Positions 51,593 to 60,407 of a DNA stretch of 64,000 nucleotides are shown here, in pieces; position 1 is the first letter of the stretch, and every line of letters begins with the position of its first letter. The notes below the pieces were generated by a model. The model was not told where the DNA came from and did not search any database. It worked only from the letters and a program-made list of their open reading frames with translations. Source of the stretch: JAIBJN01 sp963775505 (GTDB taxonomy: Bacteria; Actinomycetota; Thermoleophilia; Gaiellales; Gaiellaceae); assembly GCA_963775505.1 (NCBI GenBank), contig CAVZIL010000001.1, positions 124,001-188,000 of the forward strand, in the 5' to 3' direction. A program made the translations under genes and the position numbers.

Positions 51593-52246
51593 GTGGAGCG
51601 GGATCGTTGGCAACGGTGGTCGCCGCTTGCGGGGGTCGCGTTCGCGATCCTCCTGCTCGCCGCGCTCGGCGTCAGCCTGAGCGGGCCCGGAGATACGCCG
51701 GACGAGGTAGCCGACTGGTACGCGGACGACTCGAACCGCGGTGCGGCGTTCTTCGTCTTCTCTCTCCTCGTTGGGGCGGCGCTCGTCTTTCTCTGGTTCC
51801 TCGCCGCGCTCCGCGGCGTGCTCGTCCGTGCCGAGGGAGACCCGGCCCGCTGGACGGCCCTCGCCTTCGGTGCCGGCGTGGCGAGCGCGACCCTCCTGCT
51901 CGCCTCCGCCTCGCTCTACGTCACCCCGGCAGTCACGGCCGGCCAGGAGGTGTTCCCGTTCGACCCGAGCACGGCAAACGCACTCGAGAATGCAGGCTTC
52001 GCTCTCCTCATCTGCTCGACGATGTCGGGCGCCCTGGTCGCCCTCGGCACGTCGATCGTCGCCCACCGGACCGGGTTGCTGCCGCGCTGGCTCTCGCTGG
52101 CCGGGTTCGTCGTCGCCGCCCTCCTGCTCTTCGCCGCCTTCTACTTCCCGCTCTTCATCTGGATCGCCTGGGTGCTCACCGTGAGCCTCGTCCTGCTCGT
52201 GCGGACGGCGCGCGTGACCGGCTGGCGCAGCGGCGCCGCCGGCTAG
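51593..52246 (+). CDS. Integral membrane protein, unknown function
   Basis: A 217-residue protein with about five to six hydrophobic segments (e.g. GVAFAILLLAALGVSLS, FFVFSLLVGAALVFLWFLAAL, AFGAGVASATLLLASASLYV, GFALLICSTMSGALVALG, SLAGFVVAALLLFAAFYFPLF). An extracytoplasmic loop carries GDTPDEVADWYADDSNR. No family recognised with confidence. Starts 2 bp after the HD nuclease, hence co-transcribed. Confidence 0.8.
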   Translation: MERDRWQRWSPLAGVAFAILLLAALGVSLSGPGDTPDEVADWYADDSNRGAAFFVFSLLVGAALVFLWFLAALRGVLVRAEGDPARWTALAFGAGVASATLLLASASLYVTPAVTAGQEVFPFDPSTANALENAGFALLICSTMSGALVALGTSIVAHRTGLLPRWLSLAGFVVAALLLFAAFYFPLFIWIAWVLTVSLVLLVRTARVTGWRSGAAG

Positions 52247-52321
52247 GCAGGCTCGAAGCGAACCTCGTCGCCGACCGCGTTCGAGGGCAACTCGAGGTGT
52301 CGATGGAAGCGCTCGCCGGAT

Positions 52322-53245
52322 CTACCGCGGCGGGCTGAACCTGATGTTGAGGACGTCGCCGTCCTCGACGACGTACCCCTTGCCCTCCAGGCGCTGGAGG
52401 CCCCGGCGGGCCGCCTCCGTGTGGGACCCGCACTCGACGAGGTCCTCCCAGCGGATCACCTCGGCGCGGATGAACCCCTGCGCGAGGTCCGTGTGCACCG
52501 CCGCGGCAGCGTCGAGCGCGGTCTCGCCGCGTCGAAGCGTCCACGCCCGCGTCTCCTTGTCGCCGGCCGTGAAGAAGCTCACGAGGTCGAGTGCCGCAAA
52601 GAGCCTCCCGACCACCTCCTCGAGCGCCGAGATGCCCTCGCGGAAGGCGGCGCCCTCCTCGCCGAGCTCGACGAGCTCCGACTCGAGCTTCAGGTCGATC
52701 CCGCGGGGGCCGTTGACGACCTCGACGAGCGGCTTCGTGGTCAGCGGCTCGAGCTCGAGGGGGAACGGCTCGGGGAAGCTCGCCACGGTCTCCCCGGCGT
52801 CGAGGTGGGCGGCGAGGCGCTCGAGGAGCGCCGCCTCCTCGCGGAGCGAAGGGTCGCCCGACTTTGCCTGCTTGGCCACGCGCTCGAGGCGGCGCCCGAC
52901 GTGCTCGCGGTCGGCCAGGACGAGCTCGAGGCCGAACGTAACGCGGTCGTCCTCGGGTCTGCGCGTCCCCGACCACCCGTCGAGGACGAGCAGGAGCGCG
53001 TCGACCTGACGCAGGTTCCCGAGCAGCTGAGCGCCGCTCCCGGGCACGTCCACGACCCGAATCGACGCGGGCGTGACCTTACGAGCGCCGGCCACCTCGC
53101 CCACGCGGTCGAGCCTCTCGTCGGCGACAGGGGCCATGCCGACGTGCTCCTTCCCCGCGAGCGCGGCGCCGGCCCCGGTGAGCACGTTGAAGAGCGTCGT
53201 CTTCCCGGAGTCGGGGAGGCCGACGATGCCGACGGCGAGAGACAC
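52322..53245 (-). CDS. YchF/OLA1-like protein (DUF933/TGS) with reduced GTPase domain
   Basis: A 307-residue relative of the YchF P-loop ATPase, ~55 residues shorter than usual. P-loop is GLPDSGKTTLFN instead of the typical GxPNVGKSTLFN. The switch II region DIAGLVKGASKGEG is cut to DVPGSGAQLLGN, and the base-specifying NxxE motif is replaced by VVNGPRG. The C-terminal TGS domain (LVSFFTAGDKETRAWTLRRG ... HTDLAQGFIRAEVI ... GKGYVVEDGDVLNIRF) is well kept. GTG start with TAGAGT (53252-53257) 6 nt upstream. Nucleotide hydrolysis may be lost. Confidence 0.87.
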   Translation of the reverse strand: MSLAVGIVGLPDSGKTTLFNVLTGAGAALAGKEHVGMAPVADERLDRVGEVAGARKVTPASIRVVDVPGSGAQLLGNLRQVDALLLVLDGWSGTRRPEDDRVTFGLELVLADREHVGRRLERVAKQAKSGDPSLREEAALLERLAAHLDAGETVASFPEPFPLELEPLTTKPLVEVVNGPRGIDLKLESELVELGEEGAAFREGISALEEVVGRLFAALDLVSFFTAGDKETRAWTLRRGETALDAAAAVHTDLAQGFIRAEVIRWEDLVECGSHTEAARRGLQRLEGKGYVVEDGDVLNIRFSPPR

Positions 53246-53291
53246 TCGACGACTCTAGACGGCACCGGCGTCACACCAGTACGATCGCGAC

Positions 53292-53714
53292 ATGGCAGTC
53301 GACACCGTTGAGGCGCTAAAGCGCGTTCCCCTGCTCTCGGGCCTCGATCCGAAGGAGCTCAAGCGGCTGGCCGGCTCCTTCACCGACCGTGCCTTCCCGG
53401 CCGGCACGGTCGTGGTCAAACAGGGCGACGAGCGGGGGATCGGGTTCTTCGTCATCACCGATGGGACGGCCCGGGTCTCCGCCGATGGGAAGGACGTGGC
53501 CATCCTCAACCCCGGCGACCACTTCGGGGAGATCGCCCTGATCGGCGACCGAGTGCGCACCGCGACGGTGACGGCGGACACCGACCTCCAGACGCTCGTC
53601 ACCTCCGTGTGGGAGTTTCGAGGGTTCGTCAAGAACGACCCCGACGTGGCCTGGAAGCTCCTCGAGCACCTCGTGGGGCTCTTGCACGAAGCTAAGAGTT
53701 CCTCTACGCAGTAG
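53292..53714 (+). CDS. Second stand-alone cyclic-nucleotide-binding domain protein
   Basis: A 140-residue CRP-type cNMP-binding domain (FPAGTVVVKQGDERGIGFFVITDGTARVS ... GDHFGEIALIGDRVRTATVTA) with a C-terminal helix and no DNA-binding part. The phosphate-binding cassette GEIALIGDRVRTATV keeps the Arg-Thr pair, closer to functional cAMP sites than the protein at 37256. TACGAT (53280-53285) lies 6 nt before the ATG. Ends in an 11-bp overlap with the small gene on the other strand. Confidence 0.9.
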   Translation: MAVDTVEALKRVPLLSGLDPKELKRLAGSFTDRAFPAGTVVVKQGDERGIGFFVITDGTARVSADGKDVAILNPGDHFGEIALIGDRVRTATVTADTDLQTLVTSVWEFRGFVKNDPDVAWKLLEHLVGLLHEAKSSSTQ

Positions 53715-53937
53715 CGGCGAAGCCGATCTGCGTCTCGCGCTCGGAGCGCCGCACGTAGACGACCTTCCCGAGCGAGAGCACGTACGTCCCGTCCTCCGTG
53801 GGCAGCTCGAAGACTGCGTCGGAGGCGGCGAGCGCCGCCACGAGCGCGTCCGCGACCTCCTGGGAGACGTTCGCACCGACCGACTGGCCGCCCTCGAAGG
53901 CGACCTGGATCCGCACGTTGTCGTTGCCTTCAGACAC
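53704..53937 (-). CDS. Small DUF3107-like protein
   Basis: A 77-residue protein (NVRIQVAFEGGQSVGANVSQEVADALV ... GTYVLSLGKVVYVRRSERETQIGF) whose layout matches DUF3107 proteins of Actinomycetota: a short strand, a helix, then a hairpin ending KVVYV...IGF. Function unknown. GTG start overlaps the end of the epimerase gene by 8 nt, so the two are in one operon. Confidence 0.7.
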   Translation of the reverse strand: MSEGNDNVRIQVAFEGGQSVGANVSQEVADALVAALAASDAVFELPTEDGTYVLSLGKVVYVRRSERETQIGFAATA

Positions 53938-54331
53938 CCACGACCTCCGCGAGAACGCCGTGCAGCGACTTGGGGTGGACGAAGGAGACCAGGTGGCCGC
54001 CAAGGCCTGCCCGGGGCTCCGCGTCGATCACCTCGGCGCCGCCGGCCGCGAGCTCCTCGAGGGCGGCGGCGACGTCGCCGACTGCGATGCCGACGTGGTG
54101 CATGCCGGGCCCGCGACGCTCGAGAAAGCGCCCCACGTACGTGTTCTCCCCGAGCGGGGCGACGAGCTCGATCCTGCCGCTCCCGAGGCGGAGGTAGGCC
54201 GCTTCCACGCCCTGCTCCTCGAGCCTCCCGCGCACCTCGACCTCGGCGCCGAAGAGCGACCGGTACGTCGCCACGGCCGCGTCGAGATCCTCGACGGCGA
54301 ACGCGACGTGGTGCACTGAGCGCACATCCAC
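53930..54331 (-). CDS. Methylmalonyl-CoA epimerase (VOC superfamily)
   Basis: A 133-residue glyoxalase-fold enzyme that interconverts (R)- and (S)-methylmalonyl-CoA in propionate metabolism. The metal ligands appear in VHHVAFAVEDLDAAV, RIELVAP, MHHVGIAVGDV and the C-terminal HGVLAEVVGV, and the catalytic Glu residues are kept. Length is typical. GTG 54331 chosen for TAGGAT (54339-54344, minus strand) 7 nt upstream. No mutase gene is visible in the window. Confidence 0.92.
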   Translation of the reverse strand: MDVRSVHHVAFAVEDLDAAVATYRSLFGAEVEVRGRLEEQGVEAAYLRLGSGRIELVAPLGENTYVGRFLERRGPGMHHVGIAVGDVAAALEELAAGGAEVIDAEPRAGLGGHLVSFVHPKSLHGVLAEVVGV

Positions 54332-54354
54332 GCGACCGATCCTAACGATGCCCG

Positions 54355-55869
54355 CTACTCGGCGGCGGAGACGGCGCGTGGAGTCCCGACGCGCTCGGAG
54401 GCGTTCGACTCGGGCTGCACGTTGCCAAGCAGCGCCTCCAGCTCCTGGCGGTTGAGCGTCTCCTTCTCGAGCAGGTCGGTGGTGATGCGGTCGAGCGTCC
54501 CGCGGTGCTTGGAGATGAGCCGTACGGTCTCGGCGTAGGCCTGGTCGGTGAGGCGGGCCTGCTCGTCGTCGCGGAGCCGCTTCGTCTCCTCGGAGAGCGC
54601 ATAGTTGTCGGCGCGGAGCGTTCGGGAGGAGACCTCGTCGCCCATCCCGTACTCGAAGATCATCGCCCGCGCGATCGCCGTGACGCGCTCGAGGTCGTTG
54701 GAGGCGCCGTTCGTGACCGCGCCGAAGACGATCTGCTCGGCCGCCCTGCCCCCGAGGAGCACCTTCATGCGGTCGACCAGCTCCTCCTTGGTCGACAGGA
54801 ACCGGTCCTCCTGCGGCGTGTGCAGCGTGTAGCCGAGCGCGAGGCCGCGGGAGACGATGGTCACCTTCTGCACCGGCTGCGGCTCGCCGACGAGGTGCGA
54901 CATGAGCGCGTGCCCCGCCTCGTGGTAGGCGACGACCCGCTTCTCCTTCTCGGTCATCGTCTTGCGCTGCTGGAGGCCCGCGACGACGCGCTCGAAGGCG
55001 TCGTCGAAGTCCTTGTTGAGAATCTGGCTCTGACCGGCGCGGCCCGCGAAGATGGCGGCCTCGTTGCAGAGGTTGGCCAGGTCGGCTCCGGTGAGCCCCG
55101 CGGTCTGGCGGGCGAGCCCGGCGAGGTCGACGTCCGAGCCCAGGGGCTTGCCGCGCGTGTGAACGTGGAGGATGGCCTCGCGACCGGCGAGATCGGGCTC
55201 GCCGACGAGGATCTGCCGGTCGAAGCGCCCGGGGCGGAGGAGCGCGGGATCGAGGTCTTCGAGGCGGTTCGAGGCGGCGATGATGACCACCTGCTCGCGG
55301 TAGTTGAAGCCGTCGAGCTCGACGAGGAGCTGGTTCAGCGTCTGGTCGTGCTCGCGGTTGAAGCTGTTGCCGCTGCGCCGGGTGCCGACCGCGTCGAGCT
55401 CGTCGATGAAGACGATCGCCGGCGCGTGCTTGCGGGCGCGGTCGAAGAGCTTGCGGATGCGCGCGGCGCCGAGGCCGGCGAACATCTCGACGAACGCGGA
55501 GGCGCTCTGCGAGTAGAAGGTCGAGCCCGAGGCGTGCGCGACGGCTTTGGCGAGCAGGGTCTTGCCGGTCCCGGGCGGCCCGTAGAGGAGGATCCCCTTG
55601 GGAACGCGCGCGCCGAGCTTGGAGAAGCGGCGCGGGTCCCTGAGGAAGTCGACAACCTCTTGCAGCTCGGCCGCGGCGTCGTCGACGCCGGCGATGTCGT
55701 CCCACGTGACGGAGGACTTCGAGGAGGGCTCCACCTCGGTCGGCCGCACACGTGGCATGAGCGAGAGGGACTTCCAGATGAGGTAGACGATCAGCCCGAG
55801 GAAGATCAGCGGCAGCCACGTGAGCGCGATCCCCGGAAGGTCGTTGATGAAGTCCGCGAGCCAGTCCAC
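54355..55869 (-). CDS. ftsH: FtsH-family AAA+ zinc metalloprotease without the extracytoplasmic domain
   Basis: A 504-residue membrane protease that unfolds and degrades membrane and soluble proteins. There is one TM (~residues 13-34), then directly the AAA module: Walker A GPPGTGKT (97-104), Walker B IVFIDELDA, SRH NRLEDLDPALLRPGRFDR, pore loop FVEMFAG. The Zn site is HEAGH (316-320). Standard FtsH has two TMs and a ~70-residue periplasmic domain, so this is ~130 residues short of the usual ~640. It is probably a divergent paralogue; a second full-length ftsH may exist elsewhere. Confidence 0.93.
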   Translation of the reverse strand: MDWLADFINDLPGIALTWLPLIFLGLIVYLIWKSLSLMPRVRPTEVEPSSKSSVTWDDIAGVDDAAAELQEVVDFLRDPRRFSKLGARVPKGILLYGPPGTGKTLLAKAVAHASGSTFYSQSASAFVEMFAGLGAARIRKLFDRARKHAPAIVFIDELDAVGTRRSGNSFNREHDQTLNQLLVELDGFNYREQVVIIAASNRLEDLDPALLRPGRFDRQILVGEPDLAGREAILHVHTRGKPLGSDVDLAGLARQTAGLTGADLANLCNEAAIFAGRAGQSQILNKDFDDAFERVVAGLQQRKTMTEKEKRVVAYHEAGHALMSHLVGEPQPVQKVTIVSRGLALGYTLHTPQEDRFLSTKEELVDRMKVLLGGRAAEQIVFGAVTNGASNDLERVTAIARAMIFEYGMGDEVSSRTLRADNYALSEETKRLRDDEQARLTDQAYAETVRLISKHRGTLDRITTDLLEKETLNRQELEALLGNVQPESNASERVGTPRAVSAAE

Positions 55870-55911
55870 CCGCCGCTTCCATCGGCACGCTGCCGGGAAA
55901 GCTGAAGGGCT

Positions 55912-56979
55912 CTAGTCGACGAGCTCGAGCCGTGGGCTCGGTCGGTAGTCGCGTCCGACCTTCGCCGACGGAAGGCCGTCGGTGAGGACGATGTCCGCTG
56001 TGAAGTCGTTGTCGCCGCGGATGAGGGACGAGCCGACGCCGTAGGAGTCGACCGGCACGCTCTTCGCCTCGAACTCGCGGATGCGGTCGACGTCGAAGCC
56101 GCCCGAGACGACGATCTTCACGCGCTCGAAGCCGTTCTCGTCGAGCGCGTCGCGGACCTTGCGGACAAGGCGCTCGTTGACGCCTCGCGGGTCGTAGTCC
56201 CCCATCTCGTTCCAGAGCGAGCGGTCAACGAGCGTTCGGGAGGTGTCGAGGCGCACGCCCCAGAGACGGTCGCCCATGGCCCGCGCCACCTCGAGCGAGG
56301 TCCGGACGGAGTCGTTTTCGAAGTCGACGAGGACGACGACGTTCACGTCTGGCGAGGCCGACTCGGCGAACTTCGTCGCGGCCAGCACTGTGTTGCCACC
56401 GTAGGCGGCGATTAGCGCATGGGGCACCGTGCCGATGCCGCGGCCGCCCCACCAGGACGCCTGGGCGTCGGTCGAGACGCCGATCGCGCCGGCGACGTGC
56501 GCGGCGTACCCGTCGCCCGTCTGGACGCGGTGGTGGTCGTGCCGCGCCGGGAAGAAGAGGATCGGCTTCCCCCGTGCCGCCTCGACGACCCGCCGGACGT
56601 TCGTCGATATCAGTGTCCGGCGCGCCAGCACGCCCAGGTAGCACGTCTCCAGGTGCGCGAAGAGGGTGTAGTCGCCCTCGATCGTCATCACCGTCTCCCA
56701 CGGCGAGATCTCGTCGCCGTCGTAGAGCGCGTGGACGGTCAGCTCGTCCCAGTCGTCCGAGCAGAGCCTGAGGATCGCGATCGCCTCGTCCATCCCGCCG
56801 AGCACGGCCTGCTTCTTCTGGAAGACCTGCATGACCACGCGCGGGTGCCGACCGTCCTCGAGCAGGGTCTCGCGGGCGTGGTTGAAATAGACGTCGGTGT
56901 AGTACCCCTCCCGCATCTTCTCGACCGGGAGGTCGAAGATCTCAGGCGGGAGGCGCTTCCGGCTCGTCTCGACGGCCAT
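55912..56979 (-). CDS. pncB: Nicotinate phosphoribosyltransferase
   Basis: A 355-residue enzyme that joins nicotinate and PRPP to nicotinate mononucleotide in NAD salvage. Landmarks are KMREGYYTDVYFNHAR near the start, FFPARHDHHRVQTGDGYAAHVAGAIGVSTDAQ around the active site, FENDSVRTSLEVARAM, GVRLDTSRTLVDRSLWNEMGD and VVSGGFDVDRIREFE with the phosphate-binding loop. TAGAAT lies 9 nt before the ATG. The upstream DUF1385 gene overlaps its start by 38 bp. Confidence 0.92.
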   Translation of the reverse strand: MAVETSRKRLPPEIFDLPVEKMREGYYTDVYFNHARETLLEDGRHPRVVMQVFQKKQAVLGGMDEAIAILRLCSDDWDELTVHALYDGDEISPWETVMTIEGDYTLFAHLETCYLGVLARRTLISTNVRRVVEAARGKPILFFPARHDHHRVQTGDGYAAHVAGAIGVSTDAQASWWGGRGIGTVPHALIAAYGGNTVLAATKFAESASPDVNVVVLVDFENDSVRTSLEVARAMGDRLWGVRLDTSRTLVDRSLWNEMGDYDPRGVNERLVRKVRDALDENGFERVKIVVSGGFDVDRIREFEAKSVPVDSYGVGSSLIRGDNDFTADIVLTDGLPSAKVGRDYRPSPRLELVD

Positions 56980-57757
56980 CTTGGCCCGATTCTAGGCGGA
57001 GGCATTCGGCCAGAGCCGCGTTGGCCACCTCGAGCTGCTCCGGCGAAGGCTCAGCGGTGACGAGCCGCTGCTGGAGCTCGTGGCCCGGGCGGGCGAGCGC
57101 GCGGGCGAGCGGATGGCGCTCGTTCGCGACCATCCAGGAGAAGACCTCGACGGCGGCGGCGACCGAGCCCACCCCTGCAGCGAGACGTGCGGCGGGCCGC
57201 AGATGCCGCGGGGCGCGGGCCGCGAGCGCGCTTCCCACGGCGGTCGTCGCGAGCAGCGGGCCGACCATGTGCGACCCGCAGCGCTCGTGCTCGCGCGTGC
57301 GCGGCTCTCCGTGCTCGTAGCTCCCGATCGAGATGTGCTCGGCGCCGTGGTACTCGGCCAGCGCCGTGCCCCGCAGCGCCACGAGGGCAGGGCCGAGCGC
57401 GAGGAGCGCCGCCAGCGATTCCTGCGTGAGCGGCGAGAAGCGCGTGCGCCTCACGGCCTGGATCGCGACGATGCTCCCGGCCATCGCGCCGAGGACGCCT
57501 GGTCGCTGCAGCGGGAGCTTCGCCTCGGGGAGCCTTCGGCGCACCTCGGGCAGCAGGGCGAAGATCTCGGCGATCCTCGCGGGGCCTCGCGCGAAGCGGC
57601 TCGTCACGTCCGCTGCGCGAACGGGCTTCAGCCCGGAGGCGACCTTCAGCTCGCCGTCGTCGGTGCGAACGGCGCAGGACCAGTGGCGAGGACCGTGCAC
57701 GAGCACGCCGTTGGCAAGCGCCATGCCCCCCAGGCGGACCGACTTCTCTCGGCTCAC
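56942..57757 (-). CDS. DUF1385 membrane protein
   Basis: A 271-residue DUF1385 protein: N-terminal VRLGGMALANGVLVHGP, LALGPALVALRGTALAEYHGAEH with the family's YHGAEH motif, and several hydrophobic segments (about four). Family members usually have GGQAVMEGVMMR here; the N-terminal motif is degraded and the C-terminus short. Function unknown. GTG start with TACTCT (57764-57769) 6 nt upstream. Its last 38 bp overlap pncB, and its start overlaps the M20 gene by 4 nt. Confidence 0.82.
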   Translation of the reverse strand: MSREKSVRLGGMALANGVLVHGPRHWSCAVRTDDGELKVASGLKPVRAADVTSRFARGPARIAEIFALLPEVRRRLPEAKLPLQRPGVLGAMAGSIVAIQAVRRTRFSPLTQESLAALLALGPALVALRGTALAEYHGAEHISIGSYEHGEPRTREHERCGSHMVGPLLATTAVGSALAARAPRHLRPAARLAAGVGSVAAAVEVFSWMVANERHPLARALARPGHELQQRLVTAEPSPEQLEVANAALAECLRLESGQDGRRDEPEAPPA

Positions 57758-59049
57758 GCTCCCAGAGTAGCTGCGACGTGCCGGAGGAACCGCACACCGA
57801 GCTCGAGGTCCTGCACGGCGATTCGCTCGTCGGCCGAGTGGACGAGGCGGGCGGCGAGCTCGGGGTCCATCGTCCGCATCGGAAAGAAGCCGTAGGCGAC
57901 GGTGCCGAAGGCTTTCCGGAGAAAGTGGCTGTCCGTGAACCCGGGCGAGACGACGGGGACGACTCCGGCGTCGGGGTCGATCTCGGCGACGAAGGACTCG
58001 ATCGCCTCCCACAGCGGCGTCCCGAGCGGCGAGCGGGTGCCCCCGACCGCCTCGATCCACTCGAGGTCGTAGGAGTCCTCCCCGAGCCGGCCGCGCACGG
58101 CCGGCTCGACGTCGGCGGGAGTGTCCCCGGGAAGCAGGCGGCAGTCGAACACGACCTCGCACAGGCCCGGGATGACGTTCGTGCTCGTCGAGGCCGAGAC
58201 GATCGTCGGGGAGATCGCGAACCCGACCATCGGCTCGACCATCTGGCGGACGTCGGCGGGGAGACCGGCGATCGCCCGCTCCAGCTCCTTCGGCTCCGGG
58301 ACCTCACCGAGCCGGGCGAAGAGAGCTTCGGTCTCCGGAATGAGCCGGGGAGGCTCGCTCAGCCCGTCGAGACGCTCGATCAGTCGCGCCGCCCGGACGA
58401 GGGCGTTGTCGGCGATCCCCGGCATCGAGGCGTGACCGCTTCGCCCGTGAACCCTGAGGCGGAACGGCGCGCTCACCTTCTCGGCGGTCGTGCAGAGGTA
58501 CGCGGGCCGGCCGTCCAGAGCCACGCGCTCGCCCGCCCCTTCGTTCACGCAGTAGTCGGTTCGCACGGCGTCGGGATGCGCCTTGCAGAGCCAGGAAAGG
58601 CCGACGTCGACGCCCACCTCCTCGTCAGCCGTGGCCGCGAAGACGAGGTCCCCCGCGGGCTCGAAGCCCTCGCGCGCGAGCGTTGCGATCGCCGTGGCCG
58701 CGGCGGCGGCGTGGCCCTTCATGTCCAGCGCCCCTCGGCCCCAGACGCAGCTGTCACGAAGCTCGCCCGACCACGGGTCGACGGACCACTCGACCGGGTC
58801 GGCGACGACGGTGTCCGTGTGGGAGAGGAGGAGCAGGCTCGGCCCGTCGCCACGACCGGGAATCCGGGCGACGAGGTTCGCCCGTTCGGGCTCCCGCGCG
58901 TACAGGTCGCAGGCGACGCCGGATTCCTCCAGGTAGGCGCGGAGAAGCTCGGCCGCCACCGTCTCGTTCCCGGGTGGGTTGACCGTGTTCAGGCGGAGCA
59001 ACTCCTGGAGGAGCCCCGTCGCCTCGTCGCGGAGCGTCGTGGTGGCCAC
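57754..59049 (-). CDS. M20-family metallopeptidase (ArgE/DapE/ACY1 type)
   Basis: A 431-residue zinc-dependent deacylase or peptidase. Metal ligands: LLSHTDTV (His, Asp bridging in GRGALDMKGH), TADEEVG (catalytic Glu-Glu), and the C-terminal SPGFTDSHFLRKA His. The dimerisation domain spans ~190-310 (VHGRSGHASMP). Could act as succinyl-diaminopimelate desuccinylase, acetylornithine deacetylase or aminoacylase; no biosynthetic neighbour decides. GTG start 26 bp from the divergent rarA. Confidence 0.9.
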   Translation of the reverse strand: MATTTLRDEATGLLQELLRLNTVNPPGNETVAAELLRAYLEESGVACDLYAREPERANLVARIPGRGDGPSLLLLSHTDTVVADPVEWSVDPWSGELRDSCVWGRGALDMKGHAAAAATAIATLAREGFEPAGDLVFAATADEEVGVDVGLSWLCKAHPDAVRTDYCVNEGAGERVALDGRPAYLCTTAEKVSAPFRLRVHGRSGHASMPGIADNALVRAARLIERLDGLSEPPRLIPETEALFARLGEVPEPKELERAIAGLPADVRQMVEPMVGFAISPTIVSASTSTNVIPGLCEVVFDCRLLPGDTPADVEPAVRGRLGEDSYDLEWIEAVGGTRSPLGTPLWEAIESFVAEIDPDAGVVPVVSPGFTDSHFLRKAFGTVAYGFFPMRTMDPELAARLVHSADERIAVQDLELGVRFLRHVAATLGA

Positions 59050-59074
59050 GTCCGCCGGCGAGCATACTGGTCGC

Positions 59075-60316
59075 GTGAGCGACCTCTTCTCCGATGCCGC
59101 CGAGGAGCGGGCCGGCGAGCTCGCGCCGCTGGCGGCGAGACTGCGGCCGGAGCGGCTCGAGGACTTCGTAGGACAGCGGGGCGTTGTCGGGCCGGATACT
59201 GCCCTGGCGCGCGCGATCGCCGAGGACCGGGTCGGCTCGGCGGTCTTCTACGGCCCGCCCGGGAGCGGGAAGACGACGCTCGCGCGGATCATCGCCCGCG
59301 CGACCGGCGCGGCCTTCGAGGAGCTCTCGGCGGTGTCCGCGTCGGTCGCCGACGTCCGCGCGGTGCTCGCGCGGGCCAAGGAGCGGCTCGGGGCGGAAGG
59401 GCGGCGCACGATCCTCTTCCTCGACGAGATCCACCGCTTCAACAAGGCGCAGCAGGACGCCCTCCTGCCCGCGGTCGAGTCCGGGCTCCTGACGCTGATC
59501 GGCGCGACGACGGAGAACCCGTACTTTGAGGTCAACTCCGCCCTGCTCTCGCGCACCCGGGTCTACGAGCTGCAGCCGCTGGAGCTGGACGAGGTGGCGG
59601 TGATCGTGCGCCGCGGCGCCGGGAGCCTCGGGATCTCGCTCCCGGACGAGCTCGTCGACCTCGTCGCCGTGAAGGCGGGCGGGGACGCGCGCTCGGGCCT
59701 CAACATCCTCGAGCTCGCGTCGTCGACGGCGCGGTCCGAGGGCGTCGAGCTCGAGGCCCGCCACGTCGAGGACGCTGCGCGCCTCCGGCCGGTCGTCTAC
59801 GACAAGGGCGGAGACGCGCACTACGACTTCACGTCGGCCTTCATCAAGTCGATCCGCGGCTCCGATCCGGACGCCGCGCTCTACTACCTCGCCGCCATGC
59901 TGGAAGGCGGAGAGGACCCGCGCTTCATCGCCCGGCGTCTCATCGTCCACGCCTCGGAGGACATCGGCATGGCCGACTCGCAGGCGCTGCTCGTGGCGGC
60001 GGCAGCCGCGCACGCCGTCGAGCACGTCGGGCTGCCCGAGGCCCAGCTCAACCTCGCGCACGCGACCATCTACCTCGCGACCGCGCCGAAGTCGAACGCG
60101 GTGCTGAAGGCGATCGGGTCGGCGCGGCGAGACGTGCGCGAGCACGGCGCCGTCCGTCCGCCGAAGTCGCTTCGGGACACGCACTACCGCGGCGCGAAGA
60201 AGCTCGGCCACGGCGAGGGCTACGTCTACCCGCCGGACGATCCGGCCGGCTACGACGTCGACCACCTCCCTGAGCAACTTCGCGGCCGCCGCTACTACGA
60301 CCCGCCTGGAGAGTAG
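59075..60316 (+). CDS. rarA: Replication-associated recombination protein A (RarA/MgsA)
   Basis: A 413-residue AAA+ clamp-loader-like ATPase that acts at stalled replication forks (Mgs1/WRNIP1 family). Walker A FYGPPGSGKTTLARI, Walker B ILFLDEIHRFNKAQQDALLP, sensor GATTENPYFEVNSALLSRTR, and the family C-terminal LYYLAAMLEGGEDPRFIARRLIVHASEDIG are all intact. CATACT (59063-59068) ends 6 nt before the GTG. A hairpin follows the stop. Confidence 0.96.
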   Translation: MSDLFSDAAEERAGELAPLAARLRPERLEDFVGQRGVVGPDTALARAIAEDRVGSAVFYGPPGSGKTTLARIIARATGAAFEELSAVSASVADVRAVLARAKERLGAEGRRTILFLDEIHRFNKAQQDALLPAVESGLLTLIGATTENPYFEVNSALLSRTRVYELQPLELDEVAVIVRRGAGSLGISLPDELVDLVAVKAGGDARSGLNILELASSTARSEGVELEARHVEDAARLRPVVYDKGGDAHYDFTSAFIKSIRGSDPDAALYYLAAMLEGGEDPRFIARRLIVHASEDIGMADSQALLVAAAAAHAVEHVGLPEAQLNLAHATIYLATAPKSNAVLKAIGSARRDVREHGAVRPPKSLRDTHYRGAKKLGHGEGYVYPPDDPAGYDVDHLPEQLRGRRYYDPPGE

Positions 60317-60336
60317 GGGACGGTCCCGGCCGTCCC
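60317..60336 (+). terminator. Hairpin after rarA
   Basis: GGGACGG - 6 nt - CCGTCCC directly after the TAG stop. No T-run. The remaining 70 bp before the ETF gene contain a GTGCC-A-GGCAC palindrome. Confidence 0.45.
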
Positions 60337-60407
60337 GGGCTTGTCCTGGTGCCAGGCACTTGGCCGTGCCCGCGAGGGACAGCCGGCATGCGGTTAGGCT
60401 CTCCGAC

